From Acidimicrobiaceae bacterium (GTDB lineage: Bacteria; Actinomycetota; Acidimicrobiia; Acidimicrobiales; Microtrichaceae): a stretch of 11,191 nt of DNA. Each line of letters starts with the position of its first letter. The stretch's first letter is position 1. Below the pieces are notes generated by a model. The model was not told the origin of the DNA and did no database searches. It saw only the letters and a program-made list of their open reading frames with translations. Positions 1 to 7,072 of this stretch are shown piece after piece. The stretch is from contig DORQ01000106.1 of the NCBI GenBank assembly GCA_003514205.1, positions 4,268 to 15,458 on the forward strand, given 5' to 3'. The position numbers were made by a program, and so were the translations under genes.

Positions 1-570
1 GCGATCAGGAGATATCGAGAACTCGAAGCATCCAGCGAGTTCAATGCTCCGATCCCGTGGAGCGAGGTTCAACCGTCGGACTTTGACGGCCTCTTGCTTC
101 CCGGTGGCCATGCCCCTGGAATGCGTCAGTATCTTGGAAGCACTGAACTGCAGGCGGTCGTCGCCGAGTACTGGGCGCTTGATCGTCCCGTGGGGGCGAT
201 TTGTCATGGGGTCCTGGTGCTTGCCCGAACCACAAACCCCGAAACCGGCCGAAGCGTCATCGCCGAATCTCGAACAACCTGTCTTCCGAAGTACATGGAA
301 CGCGCGGCGTATCTGGCCACTGCCTGGAGGCGAGGTCGTTACTATCGGACCTACCCGCTCTACGTCGAAGATGAAGTTCGCGCCGCGTTACTCAGTCCAG
401 ACGCGCAGTTCCTTCGGGGACCAGTGGAGCTGCGACAACGAGGAACGGCCACCGATGATGGCCCCACCTGGGTGATCACCGATGGCCGTTACTGTTCGGC
501 TCGTTGGCCCGGTGATGCATACCGATTCGGTCGAGAATTCCTGGGGCTACTCGCCGGCGCTGGCGAGTAG
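1..570 (+). CDS. Type 1 glutamine amidotransferase-like protein, DJ-1/PfpI family (5'-truncated)
   Basis: The frame is open from base 1, so the gene starts upstream; 189 residues are visible. The stretch FDGLLLPGGHAPGMRQYL (about residues 28-45) is the glycine-rich oxyanion region of class I glutamine amidotransferase folds. GAICHG follows, with the predicted nucleophile Cys68 (codon 202-204) at the nucleophile elbow and His69 beside it. Downstream, RTTCLPKYMERAAYLA, YYRTYPLYVEDEVRA and SARWPGDAYRFGREF are typical of an actinobacterial DJ-1/PfpI branch. Members of the superfamily include proteases, chaperones/deglycases and small-molecule hydrolases; which activity applies here cannot be told. 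An internal TTG at 94 could be taken as a start, but it would cut off the strand leading into the LLLPGG motif, so it is not the real one. Roughly 35-40 N-terminal residues are probably missing compared with a usual length near 220-230. It converges on the lipoprotein gene, with a 43-nt gap between the two stops. Confidence 0.88.
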   Translation, partial: AIRRYRELEASSEFNAPIPWSEVQPSDFDGLLLPGGHAPGMRQYLGSTELQAVVAEYWALDRPVGAICHGVLVLARTTNPETGRSVIAESRTTCLPKYMERAAYLATAWRRGRYYRTYPLYVEDEVRAALLSPDAQFLRGPVELRQRGTATDDGPTWVITDGRYCSARWPGDAYRFGREFLGLLAGAGE

Positions 571-573
571 CCC
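544..573. terminator. Perfect 12-bp hairpin over the amidotransferase stop codon, likely bidirectional terminator
   Basis: GGGCTACTCGCC (544-555) and GGCGAGTAGCCC (562-573) are exact reverse complements, separated by the 6-base loop GGCGCT. The stem encodes the last residues of the amidotransferase gene, and the TAG stop (568-570) lies in the 3' arm. It sits between two convergent genes, 41 nt beyond the end of the minus-strand lipoprotein gene, so it could end transcription from both sides. There is no T-tract on either strand, which is common for actinobacterial terminators but makes the assignment less certain; mRNA 3'-end stabilisation is an alternative. Confidence 0.6.
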
Positions 574-613
574 AACAGGAATGTGACGTGTTGCCGCTGG
601 AGCGAGGCCCGTC

Positions 614-1276
614 TTAGAAGCCGGGGAGTGAACCTCGGCAGAGTTCTTTCTCGTTGAATGCGATGCCGTCTGGGCAGACCGTGCTGTCGTCAAGGGTCAC
701 GCCATCAAGTCTGGCGTCTCGCCAGACCGAACCCGCGAGATTCGCACCCCCCAAACGGACGTCAACGAGACTTGATCCTGACAAGTCCGCGAACTGAAGG
801 TCAGCTTTCGACGCATCAACGGAGATCCATTGTGTTCCCGTGAGGTTCGAGAGCTCTCGCTCGCTGCTGCCGATCAGCACGATTCCCACCATCGAGGATT
901 TCACGAAGGTTGCTCCTGGCGCAGAGGAGTACTTGAAGTTCGCGAAATCGAGGTTGGAACCACTCACCGTTGCCTTCTCAAGATTCGTGAAGGGTCCGTA
1001 GGTGTTGACGCCCTTCTCATTAGGCGACAGATCCACGCCTTCGAGCGTCAGGCCCGCAAGTGAGCATCCCCGTCCGAAGTTCGCCCCCGGGTGAAACGAC
1101 GGCGGTTCGCAATCGGGACCGAGTTCACTGATTGGCGTTGTCGTGGTGGTGGTTGTCGATGTGGTCGTCGTTGTGCCACCTCCTGTGCCTGGATCGGGCA
1201 CGCAAGCCGCCACCCCAAGCACGGCAGTTGTGGCCATGGCCAGAAGTGCGGCGCGTCGAATAGTCGTGTGTTTCAT
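614..1276 (-). CDS. Secreted lipoprotein with Thr-rich stalk and pentapeptide-like repeats
   Basis: The product is 220 residues. It begins with basic residues (R7, R8), a hydrophobic core and a lipobox VAAC ending at Cys25, so it should be a lipid-anchored exported protein. A low-complexity linker follows (residues 35-47: five Thr, one Ser, seven Thr), using mixed threonine codons, as in many actinobacterial surface lipoproteins. The rest carries irregular A(D/N)LXX-type pentapeptides: GANFG, GLTLEGVDLS, GSNLDFANF, KADLQFADLSGSSL, GGANLAGSV and ARLDGVTL. It then ends with the Cys-containing segment DSTVCPDG and NEKELC. Pentapeptide repeats fold as a right-handed quadrilateral beta-helix; no enzyme motif is seen and the ligand is unknown. 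The frame extends upstream to 1327, but the ATG at 1274-1276 is chosen because a signal sequence starts there and a G-rich ribosome site precedes it; the extension would put 17 polar residues in front. It is divergent from the acyl-CoA synthetase gene. Confidence 0.85.
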   Translation of the reverse strand: MKHTTIRRAALLAMATTAVLGVAACVPDPGTGGGTTTTTSTTTTTTTPISELGPDCEPPSFHPGANFGRGCSLAGLTLEGVDLSPNEKGVNTYGPFTNLEKATVSGSNLDFANFKYSSAPGATFVKSSMVGIVLIGSSERELSNLTGTQWISVDASKADLQFADLSGSSLVDVRLGGANLAGSVWRDARLDGVTLDDSTVCPDGIAFNEKELCRGSLPGF

Positions 1277-1279
1277 TGT

Positions 1280-1286
1280 TCCCCCA
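1280..1286 (-). promoter_or_regulatory. Ribosome binding site deciding the lipoprotein start
   Basis: Read on the minus strand the sequence is TGGGGGA, followed by ACA and then ATG (1276-1274). This G-rich purine tract lies close upstream of the ATG that opens the signal peptide, and it supports that start over the in-frame upstream one at 1327. The spacing is slightly short. Confidence 0.55.
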
Positions 1287-1333
1287 GTTTGGTCTTTGGC
1301 GCACCCTGTGCCCGCCAGACTCTTCAAACAATA

Positions 1334-1358
1334 GCCGCGTCAGTCGGCATCTCGCGGC
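1334..1358. repeat. Inverted repeat in the divergent intergenic region, possible operator
   Basis: GCCGCG (1334-1339) and CGCGGC (1353-1358) are exact reverse complements with a 13-nt spacer, lying 57 nt upstream of the lipoprotein ATG and 78 nt upstream of the acyl-CoA synthetase ATG. The place suits a regulator site or a short hairpin in a leader. At this GC content a 6-bp match by chance is not rare, and I could not fit confident -35/-10 pairs around it on either strand. Confidence 0.25.
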
Positions 1359-1436
1359 AAAGCTGGATACAGGATTGCTTGCTAGATTCCGCTGGGGATT
1401 CTGTGAGCACGGAAGATCCATGAGGGGAGACAAGTA

Positions 1437-3002
1437 ATGAAGGTCCAACTCAACATTCGTGACTACCTCGACCGGGCCGTGGCGGTGTACGGGGATCGGG
1501 TAGGGGTGATTGATGAACCAGACCAGCCGGCACCCTCACTTGGTTCGCTGACCTACTCCGAGATTGGCGATCATGCCAGGGCCTTGGCCGCTGGGCTCGA
1601 CGCTCTGGGCGTTGGGCCAGGAGAACGGGTGGCAGTGGTAAGTCAGAACTCGGCTCGACTACTGATTGCCTTCTTCGGGGTTTCTGGCTGGGGTCGAGTG
1701 CTTGTGCCGATTAACTTCAGGCTGCACGCCGAGGAGATTCGCTACATCGTTCAACACAGCGGCGCGACTGTCCTCCTGATTGATCCTGAACTCGCCGAGG
1801 ATCTTGACGACATCGACTGCCAACACAAGTTCGTCATCGGCGGAGAGTCAGATGCTGCGCTGCTGAAGTTCGGAGTGGCACCCCAACCATGGTCCTCGGA
1901 CGAAGACGCGACGGCGACCATCAACTACACCTCTGGAACTACGGCGCGCCCCAAAGGTGTGCAATGTACTCATAGAAGCCTGTGGCTCAACGCTGCGATG
2001 TTTGGCTGGCAGGCCGGAGTCAACGACCGAGATGTATACCTTCACACGTTGCCCATGTTCCATTGCAACGGATGGGGCCATGTGTACGCTGCCACCGGTA
2101 TGGGCGCAACCCATGTGGTTCTCCGGAAGGTAGATGGTGCGGAAATTCTGCGCAGAATCGATCGGCACAAGGTGACCTACCTGTGCGGAGCGCCAGCAGT
2201 GGGGGCAATGATTCTCGATGCAGCGGCCACAGGGTGGACCAGCGACTCCACTCAACTCGAACCGGTCCCGGGTCGTGATCGCGTGCGCATGATCATGGCG
2301 GGCGCACCGCCACCCACACAGACCATCGAACGAGTCGAGGTCGAACTCGGTTGGGAGTTCATTCAGATATACGGACTGACCGAAACATCTCCGTTGCTCA
2401 CCATGAGTCGAGGACGGGCGGAATGGGACGATCTAACTTCGTTGGAGCGCGCCGCCAAGTTGTCGCGGGCGGGCGCACCGGCATTAGGGGTTGACCTTCG
2501 AATCGACAGCAACGGCGAGATCATTGCGAGGTCCAACCATGTACTCGAGGGCTACTGGGAACAACCGGAGGCGACCGCTGAGGCAATTCTCGACGGCTTC
2601 TTCCACACTGGCGATGGAGGCACCCTTGATGAGGACGGGTATCTCAGAATCAGTGACCGCAAAAAGGATGTGATCATCTCCGGCGGGGAGAACGTGAGCT
2701 CGATCGAGGTTGAGGACACTCTCTACAGCCACCCTTCCGTTGCCGAGGTTGCGGTGATTGGCGTTCCATCGGAGAAGTGGGGCGAAACAGTCAAGGCACT
2801 GGTGGTTCTGGAGCCAGGAATTGAGCGGACCCCGGAGACTGAGGTCGAGTTGATTCAATGGTGTCGAGACCATCTCGCACACTACAAATGCCCCACATCA
2901 ATCGAGCTTCGTGCCGAATTGGCTCGCACAGCAACTGGGAAGCTTCAGAAGTTCAAGCTGCGCTCTCCCTACTGGGAAGGTCGTGACCGCCAGATCGGGT
3001 AG
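1437..3002 (+). CDS. Acyl-CoA synthetase (AMP-binding superfamily, fatty-acid/short-chain acid-CoA ligase type)
   Basis: A complete 521-residue adenylate-forming enzyme that would activate a carboxylic acid with ATP to an acyl-adenylate and pass it to CoA in the cytoplasm. Visible motifs in order: the P-loop-like YTSGTTARPKG (residues 164-174); LPMFHCNGWG, typical of the acyl-CoA synthetase branch that includes medium-chain and methylmercaptopropionate-CoA ligases; YGLTETSP (312-319) for adenine binding; HTGD with Asp393 for ribose binding; the hinge RISDRKKDVIISGGENV with Asp407; and the C-terminal catalytic Lys502 in TATGKLQK. All key residues are present, so it should be active. The substrate cannot be read from sequence; a short- or medium-chain acid is my inference. 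The start is supported by AGGGGAGA at 1423-1430, six bases before the ATG. It is divergent from the lipoprotein gene, with no other fatty-acid gene beside it here. Confidence 0.93.
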   Translation: MKVQLNIRDYLDRAVAVYGDRVGVIDEPDQPAPSLGSLTYSEIGDHARALAAGLDALGVGPGERVAVVSQNSARLLIAFFGVSGWGRVLVPINFRLHAEEIRYIVQHSGATVLLIDPELAEDLDDIDCQHKFVIGGESDAALLKFGVAPQPWSSDEDATATINYTSGTTARPKGVQCTHRSLWLNAAMFGWQAGVNDRDVYLHTLPMFHCNGWGHVYAATGMGATHVVLRKVDGAEILRRIDRHKVTYLCGAPAVGAMILDAAATGWTSDSTQLEPVPGRDRVRMIMAGAPPPTQTIERVEVELGWEFIQIYGLTETSPLLTMSRGRAEWDDLTSLERAAKLSRAGAPALGVDLRIDSNGEIIARSNHVLEGYWEQPEATAEAILDGFFHTGDGGTLDEDGYLRISDRKKDVIISGGENVSSIEVEDTLYSHPSVAEVAVIGVPSEKWGETVKALVVLEPGIERTPETEVELIQWCRDHLAHYKCPTSIELRAELARTATGKLQKFKLRSPYWEGRDRQIG

Positions 3003-3096
3003 CTGAAGAGTAGATTTCTGATGCTCTCGATGTGCGAGCGTGTTGGGCGGCGGCCTCTGGTGGATGCGGCTCCCGCCAGTGAAATTGTGGGTGGGC

Positions 3097-5808
3097 ATGA
3101 GTCAGCGAGATTCAGGAGATCCCGAACACAGTGAGCCGACCGCGTTAGAACCGTTGGTTGATCCGTATCAATGTCGCATCTGCGGCAGCCAACTCGTCAA
3201 CCTTGAGGGGGTCGGCATCTGCCCATCTTGTGGGTTTAGCTGGGAGAACCCGCTTGGCTCGCATCTCTGGCAACTAGAGAACGAGATCGCTCAGCTCCAC
3301 AAGGAGCGGCAGGAGTTGGTCTCGCAGATCCGTCTCGACTCCGTGAATCGCGGCCATCTCGCCAGTCGTCAATCTCCACTCAGCCCTTCATCCAGCCCGA
3401 CCCCGAGCGCCAGTCCTCGGTCTGAAGCCGGTATGTCTACCAGTGGAGCGCTTCCAGCGAGTCGCGACGAACCGGTCAAGCTGGCTCGGCACCATCCATC
3501 GTTGTCGGTTCAATCCTTGCTGGTCGGGCTCGGTGCCTTGCTCCTGGTTATCGCGAGCGTGATTTTCGCCGCAGTGACCTGGAGCGCCCTCGGCGCGGCC
3601 GGCCAAGCGGCGGTACTAGGAGTTGCGACAACTTCCGCAGCGATAGCAGCGATCTTCGTAGCGCGTCGAAACCTCAGGGCCACGGCAGAGGCGATCGCAG
3701 TGGTGGCTGCGGGGTTCGCAATCGTTGACATTCACGCAGTTCGGCTAGTCCTTGCTCCTAGCGGGAACCCACAATACGTATGGGCATTTGGTCTTGGGAT
3801 TGTTGCCGCGGCGTTGGTCCTACTTGCCCGGGTCGGCGGATTGACCGCCCCGTTGGTGATTGCAGTGTGTGCAGCGCAACTCCCGTTGCCGCTCCTTGGC
3901 TCGCTTGGGACTCCTCCCTGGCTGTGGGTGGCATGGGCGCTGGTGATTCTTGCTGTCGCTGACCTGGTTGTCAGCGAGGCGTTGAGGAAGGCCGCCTCGG
4001 GCCGCGTGCCGGCGGCGATCAGATGGCTATGTATTGGAAGTGGCTCGGTCGCGTGGCTCAGTGGCGTGGTTCTCGCGACTCCTGGTGCGACTGGGGTTCT
4101 TGATGCAGGACTGATACCAGCGAGGCAGGGATGGTCGATTGGGGTCCTTGCAGTAGCTGCATGCGTTGGCGCAATCGTTTCGGCCTCTCAAGGTCGGCGG
4201 AGCGTTTCGGGGGTTCTGGCAGCCCTGAGTGCCTGTCTTGTCGGCCATGTTGTTGGGGTTTCAACGATGGAACTGGCAGGTTGGCGAGATGACGGCCTCG
4301 TGCTGGGTGCGAATGCGCTGCCCGTGGTACTGCTAGCGGCCACGGTCCCATTGCTTCGCAGGGCCGACGTCGATGGCGACCTTCGACTGAAGGCTGTGCA
4401 GGGGACCTCCGCTACTTGGGGTGCGCTCTCTATGTTCTGGTGGTTGCCCATTCTGGTTGGGTCGTCAATCGCTCCGATTCAGGCGTTGGTCGATGGCGGA
4501 TGGTGGGGGTGGCCACTTGCGGCGTCCACTAGTGAGGTTCGACTCGACGCCGACCTTCTTGGAATTGGACCTGATGGGGTCTCCACAACAGCTGCGCTTG
4601 GTGCTGCATTGATCGGGACCGTGGGTGCTGCGCTGGGCGTTTACACCATGGTGCGTCCACGACGCTCGAGTATTCCGCTATGGCTGGTTGGCGCCACGGG
4701 ACCCGTGGCCATGGTGGTCGTGGTGGTGATTGGCCTTCGTTTCGACCTACCGGTGTCGATGATTGCCGCAGTGCTCGCCGCCATCACGGTTGCTGTGACT
4801 GCGCTACCAGTATTGCGAAACGGCTCCCGGTTCACCATCCTCCGCGTTGGGGTGTACGCGCTGCCAACAGCTGCCGGGTCGGTTGTTTTCGCGGGCTTTT
4901 CTTCCGTTGCTACGGCGATACTGCTTCTGGTCGCCTCGGTGTTGTGGATGGTCATTCTTGGCAGAGCCGTACGGCTCAACCTGCATTCTTGGACGGCAGT
5001 GATGACTGTCCTCGTTGCAGTGAGTTCATCAGCCGCAGGGTTAGCGACTGCGTTAGCTGCGGGCTCCTCAGCCGAAACAGCGTGGCTCATCGCACTTGTT
5101 GTTTCAGCCTCGCTCTCCCTTGTCTGTTTCGTCGCAGAGCCCCGCGCCGACTGGTGGTGTTCAATCATTGAACTCTCCTCAATCAGCGTGTCGTCGGTAT
5201 CGCTCGTCTCACTGGCTGCGCTAGGCAATAATCGTTCGCTTCAACTCGGCCTCCTCGCGGTCGCCGGTGTGAGCGGCATTCACACCCTTCGACCGAGCCG
5301 GCGAGCACATGGCGCGGCTATTTCAGCCGTGGCTGCCCTCGTGGCGTATTGGTTACGACTGTTCGAATTCGGGGTTCGAAGCGTCGAGGCATACAGTCTT
5401 CCGGCGGTAGCGATCCTGGGTGTTGCTGGTTGGCTGAGGCTTCGTGAGCAGGGTCGCCCTTCGGCTAGTTCTTGGCAATTCGCTGGCCCAGCACTCATTG
5501 TTGGAACCGTTCCATCGTTGCTGGTAGCAATCGGCGAACGGGGAGTGCTTCGGTCCCTGCTCCTGTTGACGGTCGGTGCCCTGATGGCCGTGGTTGGTGC
5601 CCGCCTGAGGTTGAAAGCACCGTTGTTCGTCGGTGCGGTTACCACCGCGCTCGTCGCGCTAGATCAGATACTTCCCGCTGCGGCACGGCTCCCGCGTTGG
5701 GTGCTCATCGCTGCAGTTGGAATGGTCCTCCTTGCTGTTGGGGCCACATTCGAACGTCGAAAGCGTGATCTCGTTGGCATCTACCACCGATACTCCGACC
5801 TGAGATGA
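3097..5808 (+). CDS. Large polytopic membrane protein with N-terminal zinc ribbon (SCO7613 C-terminal domain type)
   Basis: This 903-residue protein has three parts. Residues 26-46 form a zinc ribbon, CRIC then CPSC (Cys26, Cys29, Cys42, Cys45). Residues about 55-80 (LWQLENEIAQLHKERQELVS) look like a short coiled coil, followed by a Ser/Pro-rich linker to about 130. The remainder is a near-continuous run of about 24-26 predicted membrane helices with short loops, ending in GATFERRKRDL and YHRYSDLR. This architecture and the basic tail match the actinobacterial proteins named for SCO7613 of Streptomyces; their function is not known. The cytosolic ribbon plus a large membrane body suggests sensing or scaffolding, but no catalytic motif is visible. 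In-frame starts also exist at 3040 (GTG) and 3064 (ATG). I chose 3097 because it lies just before the ribbon and the upstream residues look like read-through of non-coding sequence; its ribosome site (GGGTGGG) is weak and very close. Confidence 0.8.
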   Translation: MSQRDSGDPEHSEPTALEPLVDPYQCRICGSQLVNLEGVGICPSCGFSWENPLGSHLWQLENEIAQLHKERQELVSQIRLDSVNRGHLASRQSPLSPSSSPTPSASPRSEAGMSTSGALPASRDEPVKLARHHPSLSVQSLLVGLGALLLVIASVIFAAVTWSALGAAGQAAVLGVATTSAAIAAIFVARRNLRATAEAIAVVAAGFAIVDIHAVRLVLAPSGNPQYVWAFGLGIVAAALVLLARVGGLTAPLVIAVCAAQLPLPLLGSLGTPPWLWVAWALVILAVADLVVSEALRKAASGRVPAAIRWLCIGSGSVAWLSGVVLATPGATGVLDAGLIPARQGWSIGVLAVAACVGAIVSASQGRRSVSGVLAALSACLVGHVVGVSTMELAGWRDDGLVLGANALPVVLLAATVPLLRRADVDGDLRLKAVQGTSATWGALSMFWWLPILVGSSIAPIQALVDGGWWGWPLAASTSEVRLDADLLGIGPDGVSTTAALGAALIGTVGAALGVYTMVRPRRSSIPLWLVGATGPVAMVVVVVIGLRFDLPVSMIAAVLAAITVAVTALPVLRNGSRFTILRVGVYALPTAAGSVVFAGFSSVATAILLLVASVLWMVILGRAVRLNLHSWTAVMTVLVAVSSSAAGLATALAAGSSAETAWLIALVVSASLSLVCFVAEPRADWWCSIIELSSISVSSVSLVSLAALGNNRSLQLGLLAVAGVSGIHTLRPSRRAHGAAISAVAALVAYWLRLFEFGVRSVEAYSLPAVAILGVAGWLRLREQGRPSASSWQFAGPALIVGTVPSLLVAIGERGVLRSLLLLTVGALMAVVGARLRLKAPLFVGAVTTALVALDQILPAAARLPRWVLIAAVGMVLLAVGATFERRKRDLVGIYHRYSDLR

Positions 5809-5902
5809 CCTTGTTGGCGATCTGAAGGAATCTCATTGGCGCGCTCAATAGTTGCGCCCCTCCTGCCGATAGAGCACTCAGCACCGTCTGCAAAGGGCAC
5901 CA

Positions 5903-7072
5903 ATGAAACTTCGATCCAAATCCTCGATTCTCCTCACCATTGCGCTATTGGCAGGAATACTTGGCCTACTGCCACCTGATGGAGTCGCGCTTGCCGACAC
6001 CAATCCTGCAACCTCAGGGTTGGAGTCCCGCTGCGATGTAGAACGCAACGTGTCCACCGGCAGCGTGGCCGGTCTGGCCTCGGCGGCACCAGGTGAGACA
6101 GTCCGCCTGAAATCGGTGTTGGTGCTCGATTCTGGGCAGGTGTACCAGGACATCGTTGGTCGGCCCGACGGCTCGGTCTTCTACGCGTCAGTTATCGAAT
6201 TGCTCCCCATTGCCGCAGGCGACGTCACGATGGATATGGGCTCGGTTTCCCTCGAGATCAATGGGGTCACCACCGCGCTCACTCCGGGAACCCAACCGTC
6301 CACGACTGGGTACGTTCTTGACACCTCTGGCGGCCAGATTCGTGTGTATTTCCCCGGTGATGCCGCAGCGATGCTTGCCGACGTCGGTGGTGTGGGTCTG
6401 CCCTCTGTTGTCGTTGACAGCGACAACACCGAGTTCGTGGTGTCTGCTGACGTGACGGTAGGAACGGGTCCGGGCGTCACTGCTGGGCAGCTTCTCGACC
6501 TTGGAACCTGCCGCGCCTCGATTTCCACTGGGCCATCCGCTCGAACCACTGGCGACAAGATCGCTCGAGTTGGAGTCGCTGAGCCCGCCATCTCGATGAG
6601 CAAAACCGTGAACCCGCTCACTGTTGCGGCGGGTTCCCTCGCTACCTACACGATCTCAGTCTCAAATCCTGAGTCAACGCCCGAAAACCCAACCGGTCCA
6701 GCCTTTGATGTGAATGTCGTGGACACCCTTCCAGCGGAAGTTGTGCCGGTCACCTCATCTGGATCACCTCTGGGCGATGGGGACCTCAACGCGAGCGGAC
6801 TTCGGTGGAACGCTGCTGCCCATACGATGACCATGTCGGTGCCTCGTGTTGATCCGGGCACCACCACGACCCTTCAGATCAAGGTGCAGCTCCTTGCTTC
6901 CGCCGCGCCGGCCTCTACCTTCACGAACAACGTCACCGCAAGCGCTACCAGCCTGCCAGGATCCGCTGCTCCAGAGCGCGCGTATCCGCCGGTTCTGGCT
7001 CAGCAGTGCTCAACTCCGCTGCTGCGGCCCCAACGATCACCAAGACCGCTGACCGAGCCTCCATCGTTCTGA
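5903..7072 (+). CDS. N-terminal part of giant secreted DUF11/isopeptide-repeat surface protein (frameshifted)
   Basis: The ATG is preceded by AAAGGG (5892-5897). Residues 1-31 are a Sec signal peptide (KLRSK, hydrophobic core, cleavage after VALA before Asp32). Residues 32 to about 225 form a beta-rich, Gly/Thr/Val-rich region that I do not recognise, with only two cysteines (Cys44 and Cys203). From about 230 comes the first DUF11-like repeat: ISMSKTVNPL with Lys234, LATYTISVSNPES, VNVVDTLPAEV, VDPGTTTTLQI, then FTNNVTASATSLPG with Asn342/343. Family knowledge: such domains stack as immunoglobulin-like sandwiches in surface stalks and adhesins. After PERAY (about residue 361) this frame becomes unlike the family (PPVLAQQC and on) and stops at 7072. 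The expected continuation is in the frame one base back, so the stop is the result of a frameshift and the real protein continues with the next entry. Confidence 0.8.
   Translation: MKLRSKSSILLTIALLAGILGLLPPDGVALADTNPATSGLESRCDVERNVSTGSVAGLASAAPGETVRLKSVLVLDSGQVYQDIVGRPDGSVFYASVIELLPIAAGDVTMDMGSVSLEINGVTTALTPGTQPSTTGYVLDTSGGQIRVYFPGDAAAMLADVGGVGLPSVVVDSDNTEFVVSADVTVGTGPGVTAGQLLDLGTCRASISTGPSARTTGDKIARVGVAEPAISMSKTVNPLTVAAGSLATYTISVSNPESTPENPTGPAFDVNVVDTLPAEVVPVTSSGSPLGDGDLNASGLRWNAAAHTMTMSVPRVDPGTTTTLQIKVQLLASAAPASTFTNNVTASATSLPGSAAPERAYPPVLAQQCSTPLLRPQRSPRPLTEPPSF

Noticed and set aside
1138..1183. GTGGTGGTGG-rich stretch that looks like a simple DNA repeat
   Set aside because: It is the complement of mixed threonine codons of the lipoprotein stalk; the repeat is at protein level and the codons vary.
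1371..1436. TAGATT (1383-1388) as a -10 box for the acyl-CoA synthetase gene
   Set aside because: No acceptable -35 element lies 16-18 bases upstream, so the match cannot be told from chance.
1125..1448. A minus-strand open frame overlapping the lipoprotein start and stalk
   Set aside because: It reads the Thr-codon stalk in another frame as Asp/Asn/His repeats and has no signal or motif; the lipoprotein frame explains the region.
4641..5228. A 195-codon open frame on the minus strand, rich in Ala/Thr/Ser
   Set aside because: It is antisense to the membrane helices of the zinc-ribbon protein; hydrophobic codons read backwards give this composition.
5838..5858. GGCGC / GCGCC inverted repeat with an 11-nt loop after the membrane protein gene
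   Set aside because: A 5-bp stem with a long loop and no T-tract is too weak to call a terminator in GC-rich DNA.
7022..7034. Possible programmed -1 frameshift signal around CGGCCCCAA
   Set aside because: It does not fit X XXY YYZ in the upstream frame, and the family-like sequence already switches frame about 40 bases earlier.
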